Part shown: positions 27,019 through 35,557 of the stretch, piece by piece | How the letters are laid out: the number at the start of each line of letters is the position of its first letter | Numbering within the stretch: position 1 is the first letter of the stretch | NCBI GenBank assembly: GCA_963575745.1 | Contig: CAUYUJ010017787.1 | Span: forward strand, 126,001 to 162,117 | Direction of reading: 5' to 3' | Length of the DNA stretch: 36,117 bases | Source: Prorocentrum cordatum | Taxonomy: Eukaryota; Sar; Dinophyceae; Prorocentrales; Prorocentraceae | The notes under the pieces: generated by a model | What the model saw: only the letters and a program-made list of their open reading frames with translations | Databases searched by the model: none | What the model was told of the DNA's origin: nothing | Translations under genes and position numbers: made by a program

Positions 27019-27404
27019 AAGGAAGGCAAGCATTCTTTGAGCGGGTCTGCGCCGACCTCACCAGTGCCCTCACCACTGCCATCATCGTTCGCGGCAGCTC
27101 GACGCCCTGCCCAGATTGCGTCTGCTCTCCTGCGCTGCACTGCCCAGCGCTGGAGTGCCGCTGCCCGACGGGCGGGGGGTCCCTGGCATCTGCTCAGCCC
27201 TCAGGCTTGTCAACCGAGTTCGTGGTCCTGCTGGCGGTGAGCGCCTTCGCGTACGGCATCGTCGTCGGCGGCTACTTCATCAAGAGCTCGCTGACGGCCC
27301 CCGTGGTGCAGCCTGCGCCCGCTCCAGCACCTCGGCAGGAGGTCGTGGACACTCTCGACCTCGCGACTGCGGCGGCTGCCCAGGCGAGGAAGTTCCGCCG
27401 CTAG
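27019..27404 (+). CDS. YR-2 first ORF: Cys-rich segment plus one membrane segment
   Basis: The frame ending at the TAG of 27402-27404 is open back through A1 and contains no ATG, so the start is uncertain; GTG at 27207 would yield only 65 residues. Read in full it has a Cys cluster (TPCPDCVCSPALHCPALECRC), then a single hydrophobic segment (FVVLLAVSAFAYGIVVGGYF) and a charged tail. The content resembles a small membrane-anchored protein and recalls the hydrophobic segment in the first ORF of YR-1. Trans-splicing or a non-AUG start could supply the beginning. Function unknown. Confidence 0.45.
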
Positions 27405-27480
27405 GAGCGATGGCTGCTCGCGCCGCTGCGACGTTCGGTACAACGCCGGGGGGCCCGCCATCTATCACGAGAGACTCACT

Positions 27481-28059
27481 TTGCTGCCAGGGTACATCCT
27501 CACCCCTGACGATGACGACTATGCTGAGAGCGACTTGGCAGGTGGCGACTTGAGATCTGTGCATGACTCGGCGGGTCAGGGCGACACGATCGTCGGAGTC
27601 GCCGCCAACGACCTCTACAAGTTCAGGCGGCTGCCGTCGGCAGCCGTCGTCTGGGCTGCTGTGCGCCGCGGCGTTGCCCAGGGCCATGGGCCTCTGCCGC
27701 CGTCGCCCTTCAACCTCGAGCTCAGCGCCGACAACGTGCTGGGCGTGGCGGCGGGGGTGCTGGCCTTGCCCGACCCGCTCGGAGCGGCGCCCGCTGCCGC
27801 AGGGCCTGGTGCGCTGGCCTTGGCTGGCGCGGCCGCGCCCCGCGCGTGCGCCCCTGGGCCGCCTGCCGCGGCGGCCGCTGCGCCCGAGGGCGGGGTGGGC
27901 GCGCTGGCTGCGGCGCTCGGGGCGGGGGGGCCGCCCTCCCTGCCGCCGCTGGCCCTCCGGGCGTCGGCGCCGCCGCCGCGGCCCCCGCGGCCCCAGGCGT
28001 CGCGGGGCCTGATCCCCGCGTCTGGATGCTCGCGGGCTGCGGGACATGCCCTTCAGTGA
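27481..28059 (+). CDS. YR-2 gag-like segment 1
   Basis: The convincing reading starts upstream of the first possible start, at about 27440 (NAGGPAIYHERLTLLPGYIL), and continues TPDDDDYAESDLAGGDLRS, then VVGVAAND-type sequence and a long Ala/Pro/Gly-rich linker. The globular first 60 residues look like real protein; the linker is low complexity and runs through GC homopolymers (G7 near 27924), where frame calls are unreliable. A neighbouring frame carries PAAPGVAGPDPRV near 28010 and leads better into the next segment. No enzymatic motif; gag-like by position only. Confidence 0.5.
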   Translation: MLPGYILTPDDDDYAESDLAGGDLRSVHDSAGQGDTIVGVAANDLYKFRRLPSAAVVWAAVRRGVAQGHGPLPPSPFNLELSADNVLGVAAGVLALPDPLGAAPAAAGPGALALAGAAAPRACAPGPPAAAAAAPEGGVGALAAALGAGGPPSLPPLALRASAPPPRPPRPQASRGLIPASGCSRAAGHALQ

Positions 28060-28441
28060 CGCTGTGAAGCGCCAGACCGAGACCCCCCGCGCCGATTGGC
28101 CCGTGAAGGGCCCGAGGACCACGACGCGGGTGCTCCACGGCATGCTCCGCATGGCTGGCGGGGCGATGGCGTGGCGCAACCGCTGGGTGGCCATGACGCA
28201 GGCGCTAGAGACGGACGACACCGCCAAGCTGCACGAGACGCTGCGCCGCGTCATCGAGACCACCCTCTGCCACGACCAGCTGATCATCTGCGAGCTGGTC
28301 TCCTACGAGTTTCTGTCGCGGCAGCTGCAGTTGGTGGAGGAGCGCTTCTTCGAGGAGCGCGCGCAGGACCCACCCTGCGCCCAAGGCCAAGGGCCAGGCC
28401 AAGGACGGCGCCGCGGCCGCGGCCGCCGACGTCTCCTCTGA
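28046..28441 (+). CDS. YR-2 gag-like segment 2 (helical core)
   Basis: A well-behaved globular segment: DMPFSDAVKRQTETPRADWP, HGMLRMAGGAMAWRNRW and long amphipathic helices (LETDDTAKLHETLRRVIETT; YEFLSRQLQLVEERFFEE). The residues before the ATG (LDARGLRD) are in frame and sensible, so the product is probably a continuation of segment 1 after a one-base shift near 28020. After EERAQD the frame turns to Gly/Arg repeats and segment 3 takes over in another frame. Likely the structural core of the gag protein; no known fold recognised. Confidence 0.6.
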   Translation: MPFSDAVKRQTETPRADWPVKGPRTTTRVLHGMLRMAGGAMAWRNRWVAMTQALETDDTAKLHETLRRVIETTLCHDQLIICELVSYEFLSRQLQLVEERFFEERAQDPPCAQGQGPGQGRRRGRGRRRLL

Positions 28442-28595
28442 GATCGGGCACTTCCTCGGCACTGGAGAGACGATGGGCAACTTGTGCATTTGCCCAGCCT
28501 TGATGGATTGGATCGCCGACCAAATGAAGAGGGAGGCAGCTGTTGCAAAGGGGCGCCGCAAGGCTCGCGAGGAGCGGGCATTGCGGCGTCCATGA
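28350..28595 (+). CDS. YR-2 gag-like segment 3 (C-terminus)
   Basis: Continues segment 2 in the next frame: Lys/Ala linker (PAPKAKGQAKDGAAAA), then EIGHFLGTGETMGNLCIC and a basic helix (MDWIADQMKREAAVAKGRRK) ending at TGA 28593-28595. That stop overlaps the ATG of the RT ORF (ATGA). The basic C-terminus suits nucleic-acid binding. The switch from segment 2 falls in a GC-rich stretch near 28355-28375. Confidence 0.55.
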   Translation, partial: SRSARRTHPAPKAKGQAKDGAAAAAADVSSEIGHFLGTGETMGNLCICPALMDWIADQMKREAAVAKGRRKAREERALRRP

Positions 28596-30930
28596 CGTTC
28601 CTGAAGGACGCTGGTCAGGGGGGGCCTCACGACGTGCAACCTGTTCGTGAGCCTGGCCAGCTTGGCCCCGAGCCCTTCGAGGCCCCGCCTGGCTTGGAGT
28701 TGCCCAGGCGAGGTGACCATCGCCAGCGTGACGTTTTTCCGCTTCCTCTTCTTCCAGTGGATGGGCGTCGCCATCTTCCGCTTGGTCGTGGGGCTCGCCT
28801 GCGCGCCGCCAAAGGCGCGGGCTGGAGAGAGTGGTGCAACGAGGGATTGTCTGCTCTCAACTGGCTCCACTGCGGCAAGGACGAGCCCCCCATGCCTGAC
28901 GAAGGGGTGCCACCGCCTGCGGCCCAGGCAGCCTCAGTGGACTACATCGCGGGCTTGCACCGCGACTTCGAGCTGCCCGCCGCCTACTCGGAGAGAGGCC
29001 GCGATTGCGAAGCATCCCTCGTAGAGATGCTCGCGCAGGCACCTGGCTACGCTGGTGACAGCGGTCGAGCGCGCCCCTACAGCATGCCGCTTGTGGCCTG
29101 GCCCGAGTCGACGAAGGCAGTCTCCACCTGCGGCGTCGTCTCCGAGGCCGACTCCATCGTGCTGCAGGATTGGAGGCAGAGTATGTTGAATCCCGAGTCG
29201 GTGGCGGCGGAGCTGCGCGAATCGCTGGGGGTTATCCGCCCCTATGTGGATCCTGAGCTGCGCTTTAAGCCGAAGTCCTACGCTGAGTTTTTGAAGCAGC
29301 TGGAGGCCCACGAAATGATCACCTGGCGGGTCTCCAGCGAGCAGGCATCCTTCTCTACTGGTCTCTTCTTCGTGCAGAAATCAAACGGCAAGCTGAGGTT
29401 GGTGTTCGGCACCAGGCTGGCCAACTGCAGCTTCTCGTGCCCACCAGCCACTCGCCTGCCCACGCCCAGCGCGTGGGCCAGCCTTGACTGCGATGACAGT
29501 TTTCAGGTCGCGCAGGGCGACATTCAGTGTGCATTCTATCGTTTACGATTGCCAGCTGGCATGGAGTCTCTGTTCTCTTTGCCACCGATAAACAACAGAT
29601 TCCTCGGCCTCAAGTCGGTCAACGGGGTTCGTCTTGGCATCAACGACTGTGTCCAGCCTCTTGTCACGGTCGTTCCCATGGGGTGGAGCTGGGCTCCCCA
29701 CTTGTGCCAGAGTGCGCTGACGAGAGCCCTGTCGGATGTCGGGTTCGGCAGTGACGATATGATTTTGGATGGGGGCTGTCCTCGTCCCCTGGTGGCTGAG
29801 AAGGACGCGGTGTGTGCAGGATACGTTGACAACTTCTGTGTCGTTTCCAAGTGCGCGGAGACAGCCACGTCCCTTGCTCGTGCCGTTGCTGGCCTTCTCA
29901 CGGCCCGCGGGTTGGCTGTCTTGGAATTCCCCCCTGCGGTCAGCAAGGGGGTCTTCACGGGCTTGGAGATCGACGGAGCCTCTGGGATCATTCGTGTTCG
30001 TCCTGGCCGCCTCGCTCGCACTCGTCAAGCCGTTCTCGGTATTTTGAAGCGTGGGCGGGCCTCTGCTGGGGCCCTCGGCGTGCTCGTAGGCCACTGTACT
30101 TGGGGGATGATCCTGAGGCGCGACGTTCTGAGCATCTTTAACGCGGCCTATCGGTTCATGGGGGCTGTGGGGCCTCGTCCTGGACCCCTGTGGCCCTCGG
30201 TCGTCAGGGAGTTGTCGGCTGCCGTGGCCCTCATCCCGCTCTGGAGTGCCTCTACAAGGTCTCGCTGGCATTCGCGGGTGCATGCTTCTGATGCGTCGCC
30301 GTTCGGGAAGGGTGTCTGTGTCAAGGAGGTCTCCCCCACGCTGTCGTCCGAGGTCGGCCGAGTCGCCGAACGCTGGAGATATCGTCATGGGGATGCTGTG
30401 CTTGCCAGATCACACGCCCTAGACGTCGACGGTCGTGACGAGGCTGCCGACGGTTGCCGTGCCGACGCATCGTCTACTGCCCCTACTGCTTCGTCGTCTG
30501 GGCTCAGTGGGTTCTTCGAGGTTCCTGAGTCCATCTACGGGGCCGAGGGTTGGGATACCATACACGCTAGCCGTCATGCCCGACGAGGCTGCGATATCCT
30601 TCAGTACGAGGCGGAGGCCCTGGGGTTCAGCGTCCATCATGCTTCGAGGGCCCTGGGTGCTCATCATCATCGCGTCGTCTGTATCGTGGACAATTTGGCT
30701 TTAGCTCTTTCGCTCGGCAAGGGGCGGTCTGGGAGCCGACATCTTCTCCGCGCCCTGCGGCGCATCGCTGGTGCGGCCCTCGCCTGTGGCCTGCGCCTGC
30801 TCGCGCGGTGGGTGCCGTCAGAGAGGAATGTCGCGGACAAGCCGTCGAGGGAGGGCTTCTTCGTCGGCCCTAGCTTCGAGGACGTCGGGTCGCACCTCGT
30901 CTCGCGCCGCCCGCGGATCCCCCAGGGAGG
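28592..30930 (+). CDS. YR-2 reverse transcriptase-RNase H
   Basis: Starts at the ATG overlapping the gag stop. The N-terminal 80 residues are unlike any domain; reading is strong from WREWCNEGLSALNWL (about 28825). RT: fingers SFSTGLFFVQKSNGKLRLV, motif A DIQCAFYRLRLP (Asp near 29519), motif B VVPMGWSWAPHLCQ, motif C CAGYVDNFCVVS, where Asn replaces the second Asp of the usual DD. RNase H of DIRS type follows: HASDASPFGKGV, an acidic ILQYEAEAL, VCIVDNLALAL..GKGRSGSR and RNVADKPSREGF. The frame has no stop until 32737, but beyond about 30930 it only mirrors the recombinase gene in another frame, then coincides with the methyltransferase-like ORF. The protein would copy element RNA into cDNA. 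Confidence 0.88.
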
Positions 30931-32069
30931 TGATCAAGGCGGCGAGGGGCAAGCGGGAACATCCTGGTCCGCTGACGTTCCTGCGGGGCGGACTGTCGGT
31001 GCTGGAGGCCAACGCAGTCTCGGAGTCGACGGGCAAGAACTACCGCGCCTCCGCCCTCAGCATTCTGAACTGGTGCCTGTGGACCGCCAGGGACTTCAAG
31101 AACAGCGTCGAGCTCGGCACGATCCTCGCGGTGTTCTTCGTCCACCTCTTCCTCGACGGGTACGACAGTGCGACGGGCCGCGTCACGATGGCCTCTCTGA
31201 AGCACCATTTGCCGTCGATGCTGATGGGCAGCCGCCCGCTGCCACGGGCCTTTCGGGCCCTCCAGGGCTGGGCGAAGCTCGTGCCGCCGCAGATGCGGCT
31301 CCCGCTGCCGAGGGTCGCGATGTTCGCCATCGTGGGCGCGCTGCTGTCTCAGGGGCTTCTGTCGCAGGCGGTCTTCGTGAGGATCGCGTTCGACGCATGC
31401 CTCCGCCCCAGCGAGGCCTGCCGACTCACGGCGGCCTCCCTGATCGCTCCGAGGTCGGGCTCCACGGAGGGCTACCAGCATTGGGCATTGTTGGTGAACG
31501 ACGCGGCGAGCGGGGGGCCTGGCAAGACGGGGGTCACCGACGAGAGCGTCATCGTCGACGATCCTCTCCTCTGGCCTCTCCTCGAGGCGCTTCGGCAAGG
31601 GCGCCGCGCGGAGGAGAGCCTCTGGGCCTTCGCGCCGCACCAGCTGCGGCGCGTCTTCGCGGAGGCCCTGGTCCAGCTCGGGATCTCCGACCAGCAGACC
31701 TCCCTCTACTCGCTGCGCCACGGGGGGGCCTCCGACGACCTCCCCTCGGGTCGCCGCGCGAGGAAGGAGGCCAAGGACCGCGGCAGGTGGAGGACGGACC
31801 AGTCTCTGAACAGGTACGCCAAGCGGGCGCGCATGCAGCAGCGGCTGGCCCAGCTCGACCCCGCGCTGGTGGACTTCGGGCAGAAGGTCGAGAGCGATCT
31901 GCTGGGCCTGATGGACGTGATGGCGAAGACGGGCATCTTCTCGCTGCCGCTGCCGCCCCTGAGGCCGGCGTCGGCGTCAGCGCCGGCGCAGGCGGCCCCC
32001 GCGACGACCGACAAGTGGCTCTTCGTGCGAGGCGCCTGTGGCTACGAGCGCGGGCGCAGGCCGCAGTGA
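30771..32069 (+). CDS. YR-2 tyrosine recombinase (integrase)
   Basis: Catalytic boxes of the tyrosine recombinase family: Arg in FDACLRPSEACRL (residue 212 from the ATG), Arg-His in LYSLRHGGASDD (316-317, with Tyr-Ser where the first box-II His usually stands), Trp in DRGRWRTDQS (340) and the nucleophile Tyr in LNRYAKRARM (349). A core-binding-like N-terminal domain (AVSESTGKNYRASALSILNW) precedes. The first 45 residues from the ATG overlap the RNase H end in another frame and are probably not translated; the functional start is likely near 30920. Stop TGA at 32067-32069 overlaps the next ATG. The enzyme would insert the circular cDNA at a CAT. The boxes are uninterrupted. The catalytic layout differs from YR-1, so the two elements belong to different lineages. 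Confidence 0.88.
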   Translation: MRPSPVACACSRGGCRQRGMSRTSRRGRASSSALASRTSGRTSSRAARGSPREVIKAARGKREHPGPLTFLRGGLSVLEANAVSESTGKNYRASALSILNWCLWTARDFKNSVELGTILAVFFVHLFLDGYDSATGRVTMASLKHHLPSMLMGSRPLPRAFRALQGWAKLVPPQMRLPLPRVAMFAIVGALLSQGLLSQAVFVRIAFDACLRPSEACRLTAASLIAPRSGSTEGYQHWALLVNDAASGGPGKTGVTDESVIVDDPLLWPLLEALRQGRRAEESLWAFAPHQLRRVFAEALVQLGISDQQTSLYSLRHGGASDDLPSGRRARKEAKDRGRWRTDQSLNRYAKRARMQQRLAQLDPALVDFGQKVESDLLGLMDVMAKTGIFSLPLPPLRPASASAPAQAAPATTDKWLFVRGACGYERGRRPQ

Positions 32070-32737
32070 TGCCTTACCTCATCATGCTCTGCACCTGCGT
32101 CCCCGACCGAGTTCGGCGAGTGTGTGAGGCCCGCGGGCTCGGCACCGTAGCGGTGAACGTGGCTCGACATCGCCTCGACGACCTCGCTGGCCCTCAGCTC
32201 CTGAAGGCTCTGATTGGCTGGGTGCGCGCCTCGGCTGCGCTTGGAGTCCGGGCATCCTTGCCCGGGGGCACCTGGGCGCCAGGGGCGGCGCGCGTCCGCA
32301 AGTTTGATTCTTTCTTGCACGTGAGTAGAGCCTCAGAGGCCGCCTGTCGCGCCGTGCGCGTGGCCAACGCGCTGGCTGATTCCACCATCAAATTGATTGC
32401 TGAATGTATCTTCCGCAGAGTCCCGATCATTTTTATGCACCCTGAGTCGAGCCTCATTTGGAGGCATCCCCTCCTGTCCCCTCTCCTTGCCTCGTCCTCC
32501 TCTTCCTGCTCCCTCGACGCGTGCATGTATGCGGGTCGCGTGAGACAGCGAATCCACCTTGTCGGTTGGGGCGTGCGGGACCTCGATTGCCTCGCTCGTC
32601 GTTGCCTCTGCGCCCAAGGCCTCTGCGATCGCACTCAGAGACGTCACCTGGGAGGCCTGGGACGTCCAGCTCTGGACGCCGTAGCTCGTGCCTCTGCTAA
32701 GGGTCTCCCCATCGGAAGTGGCCATTGCTGGCGCTGA
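32069..32737 (+). CDS. YR-2 3' ORF: cytosine-methyltransferase-like, catalytic Cys apparently lost
   Basis: 222 residues starting at the ATG that overlaps the recombinase stop (TGATG). The layout parallels retroelement-borne C5-methyltransferase-like proteins: YLIMLC at motif I, a motif IV-like ASLPGGTWAP (residues about 62-71) in which Gly stands where the catalytic Cys of a PCxxW-type motif would be, conserved-looking VANALADSTIKLIAEC, a motif VI-like acidic MHPESSLIWRHP (123-134), then LDACMYAG and a Cys-rich LARRCLCAQGLCDRTQRRH. It may be a non-catalytic descendant, or the Cys may be lost by mutation or error. It shares the reading frame of the RT ORF, with the recombinase region open in between. 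The assignment is by motif order and position; moderate confidence. Confidence 0.55.
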   Translation: MPYLIMLCTCVPDRVRRVCEARGLGTVAVNVARHRLDDLAGPQLLKALIGWVRASAALGVRASLPGGTWAPGAARVRKFDSFLHVSRASEAACRAVRVANALADSTIKLIAECIFRRVPIIFMHPESSLIWRHPLLSPLLASSSSSCSLDACMYAGRVRQRIHLVGWGVRDLDCLARRCLCAQGLCDRTQRRHLGGLGRPALDAVARASAKGLPIGSGHCWR

Positions 32738-32845
32738 AATGATAGCGGCCGAAGCTCGTCATCTGTCCCGCGCCGCGAGATATAAGAAAATGTCTGGTCA
32801 ATGAGTAATTCGGCTGATGCCACCTGGGTAGACTAGCGTGTGGTA

Positions 32846-32937
32846 CCGAGTCTGTGCTTCACTGCTGGCGTATCGCTCGTGGCCGCCCTCCGCCGTTTGC
32901 ACAAAGAAGAAACAAGATGGCCCCGAATCGTCCACAT
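32846..32937 (+). repeat. YR-2 internal repeat B1
   Basis: 92 bases identical to 33036-33127 (offset 190), beginning CCGAGTCTGTGCTTCACTGC and ending TCGTCCACAT. 32738-32845 between the last stop and B1 is a short untranslated stretch with no visible feature. Confidence 0.92.
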
Positions 32938-32996
32938 ACAGCGACTTGTCGGCATTTGTGGCAACACCGCGGCCGTATTCCCTCGCTCAAGTTCTA
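32935..32996 (+). repeat. YR-2 internal repeat A2
   Basis: 62 bases identical to A1 (26957-27018); its first three bases CAT are also the last three of B1, the expected junction of the circular intermediate. Confidence 0.92.
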
Positions 32997-33035
32997 CCCT
33001 GGGCTTTCCCACCCACTTGAGCTTTTAATGTTTCT

Positions 33036-33124
33036 CCGAGTCTGTGCTTCACTGCTGGCGTATCGCTCGTGGCCGCCCTCCGCCGTTTGCACAAAGAAGA
33101 AACAAGATGGCCCCGAATCGTCCA

Positions 33125-33127
<3 letters not shown>
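33036..33127 (+). repeat. YR-2 terminal repeat B2
   Basis: Outer 3' end of the element, identical to B1; its terminal CAT (33125-33127) runs directly into the (CAT)n array. Confidence 0.92.
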
Positions 33128-33157
<30 letters not shown>

Positions 33158-33353
33158 TGGGACACCATCTTCACCATCAACATCAGCATCATCAGCATCA
33201 CCGGGCCGCCATCATCAAAGCCATCATAATCACCCCATCATCATCGTCATCATCAACATCATTACCATCGGGACACCATCATCGTCATCATCATCGTCAT
33301 CATCATCATCATCATCATCATGATCATCATTAACATCATCGTCATCGGGACAC
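33128..33353. repeat. (CAT)n array, right of YR-2
   Basis: CAT-based array with the same GGGACACCAT interruptions as the left array (near 33159, 33270 and 33347). It ends where the third retroelement begins at ACCAAGAGTAC. Confidence 0.88.
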
Positions 33354-33955
33354 CATACCAAGAGTACAACAACCGCAGAGGTCGCCGCGTTCCTAGACTC
33401 CCTGTCTGTCGCCGGGACGCTTCACCAGGCCCTGTGGCCACCTCCCCGTTCCCTTCTCGCCCCCTCCCGGTCCGCCCGACGCTGGAAGACCACGGTCCAG
33501 CATCTCGCCCCCCCCTTGCCGAGAGGCACGCCTCCCCTGTAAATGCCCCGCGTGCCCTCTGGGCTCTCCTGCGCAGCGCCCCGTCCAGCTCGCTTGGGCG
33601 CCCCGAGATCGCCTCATGGAACGTTCGATATCTCCGCTGCACCACCGCGCGCAAGAATCATATCAAACATGCAATCATTACGCAAATTTCGGCCAACGGT
33701 CGGTGTGCCCTGCTACAGGAGACGCACTGGTCAGAACACGAAGCGTCCGTCTGGAGCACCGCGTTCCCCGCGCGGACCCTCGTCGCCTCGCGCGCGCACG
33801 CAGGCCCAGGCGGAGGCCTTGCAGGCGGCGTCGCCATTGTCCTTCCCCGCGGTGTGCGCGGTGTTCGCCACCGAACAGACCGCTGGAGTGACCGTGCGGC
33901 TTGTCTCTGTCTACCTACCCCCCCGCCGCCAGGCGGAAACGCTGCGCGCCCTTGA
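33354..33955 (+). pseudogene. Third LINE: endonuclease N-terminal half
   Basis: After an Arg/Pro/Ser-rich leader the frame carries the start of an exonuclease-endonuclease-phosphatase domain: PEIASWNVRYLRC (catalytic Asn, about 33605), CALLQETHWSEHEA (catalytic Glu) and GLAGGVAIVLP. It lacks the later motifs, which follow in other frames, so the gene is broken here. The frame is open into the CAT array upstream, which would encode only Ile/Ser runs. Target-nicking activity is the family role. Confidence 0.65.
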
Positions 33956-34140
33956 GGAGGCTACTGAAGAGTGGGGCGATGCCCCCGCGTTCTGGGGGGG
34001 GGGGGCGTGAACCTCCAACTCTCTTGCCCACGGGAAGAAGAAATTGAAGACGCCTCAGCCCTGGCTCGATTTCTCGACCGGCGCGGCGCTATTGCCGCCC
34101 GATGGAAGTCCCCACCAGAGTGGATATGGAGAATGAAGCC
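33860..34140 (+). pseudogene. Third LINE: endonuclease later segment, frame-broken
   Basis: One frame reads TVRLVSVYLPPRRQAETLRALEE (about 33880-33955), the strand after the catalytic Glu in this fold; after the G12 run at 33994-34005 another frame reads GVNLQLSCPREEE followed by LARFLDRRGAIAARWK. The expected Gly-Asp-x-Asn site would fall at the G12 run and is not intact. No stop-free joined reading exists. Confidence 0.5.
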
Positions 34141-35011
34141 CAAATCGACATCGTCGCCTGCCTGCTCCCTGGTGGTCGCGCACACAGTGCGCAAGGCCTG
34201 GAAGCCTTCCCTCGCGGACCACGCCAGTCTATTCTTCGAGCCCGATGGGGGCGCCCACGCCCGCCAGCAACATGCCCTTGCGACCGCCAGGTATCGGTCC
34301 CTCTCCACAGCAGCGCACGACGAACATCGGCGGGCCCGCGCCTTTCTCGAGCGCACCTGCAACATCCCAAGCCAAGACCTCGCTGACAGACTACAACGGG
34401 CCGATTGGATGCGCCCGGCTGCTCCAGGAGCCCTTCCTGATACGCGCGCGGACAACGACCGCGGAGACGCGGAACCCACCCCGCGGGGCCCTCGTGGCGC
34501 CCCCCTCCCTGGGGCCCTCCTGGCGCCCCCTCCCTAGGGGAGGGCCCCTTCCCCGCCCTCGTGACGCTCGGGCGACGTGCGCTGTAAGGAGCCCTTCGGG
34601 ACTGGTGGACACGCTGGCTCAAGCGAAGTGCATCTCCGGGCCCCGGCGCCCTCCTCGGCGCCGCGGCCAGGGGGAGCGAAGGCCTGCGGCCCACCGGCCC
34701 CTTGGCGAGTTGGCTTACGGAATGCGGGTGGAGCGGGCGCGACCTGCTTCCTGACGAAGTCCACCGATGGACCCGTCGGTGGGGCCAGGAGGCCCTCCAA
34801 CGGCGCGCAGGTGGGCTCACTCCGTGGCAGCGAGGGCCCGGGGTGGAACGCCCCCCCTTGGCAGCCCACTACATGGCCGGGCGGGAGATATGTCAAAACC
34901 CACTCCGTCATAGGCGTTCGGTCCCCCGGCGGCACTTGTCGCGACCAACCGGCAGACGTCTAGCGCGTCCTATGGGACAGCCGCAGCCCCATCTGGCAGT
35001 CCGCCCCCCCG

Positions 35012-35557
35012 ATGCCCTCCACCGCCGAGCGCATTCTGAGCTGGCACTTGAGAAGCAGGGGCCCGATCCCCCTACCAGACACCACTGCTCCCAGCTGGGG
35101 GAGGATTGCCTCAGCGGTACTCGCCCCCAGTGGCAGCGCCCCCGGGGTCGACGGCGAACCGCGCGAAGTCTACCGCCCGGGGTCCCGCTTTGTGTCCTGC
35201 CTGCTCGGACAGGCCTGGCACGCTGCACACGAGCGCCCTCGCCACATCCCCTCCGCCCTCGGCCCCTCGGTCGACCTACTCGTCTGGATCGCGGAGAAAG
35301 CTGGGGCGGAGCTCCCGAACGACATGCGACCCCTCCAGCTCCCAACCTGCTTCGCGCGGCTTTGTGGGGCCACCTTGGCGGGACGCTTGGGGGAAGTTGC
35401 TGAGCCCCTCCCGGGCCCCCACCAGGCTGCCAAGAAAAGGAATCGATTCGGCCCAAACATCACCCTGGTCACTACCCACTTAGGCACCACCACCCCACGC
35501 AGGACCCAGGGCCAGGCGACGCCTGGAGCGCTCTCCTCGGCCCGTTCCAACGCGTAG
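35012..35557 (+). pseudogene. Third LINE: RT N-terminal region
   Basis: Carries the LINE RT fingers: SGSAPGVDGEPREVY (near 35130), then MRPLQLPTCFARLCGATLA and the following PLPGPHQAAKK, matching the segments before motif A. The next part is better read in the +2 frame from about 35480. RT activity could not come from this frame alone. Confidence 0.65.

Larger units (their letters stand above)
26957..33127 (+). mobile_element. YR-2: DIRS-order tyrosine-recombinase retrotransposon in a CAT microsatellite
   Basis: A 6171-bp plus-strand element with perfectly preserved split direct repeats: A1 (26957-27018), ORFs, B1 (32846-32937), A2 (32935-32996), B2 (33036-33127). A1 equals A2 over 62 bases and B1 equals B2 over 92 bases, and B1 and A2 share the CAT at 32935-32937. 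The element is embedded in a (CAT)n array without target-site duplication. ORFs in order: Cys-rich/membrane ORF, gag-like segments, RT-RNase H, tyrosine recombinase, methyltransferase-like ORF. Adjacent ORFs overlap at ATGA (28592-28595) and TGATG (32067-32071). The identical repeats mean insertion was recent, although the gag region shows apparent frame changes. Confidence 0.92.

Noticed and set aside
30930-32068. Middle of the 1417-codon plus-strand ORF as a protein domain
   Set aside because: Its translation is Arg/Gly/Ala-rich low complexity and lies over the well-conserved recombinase in another frame.
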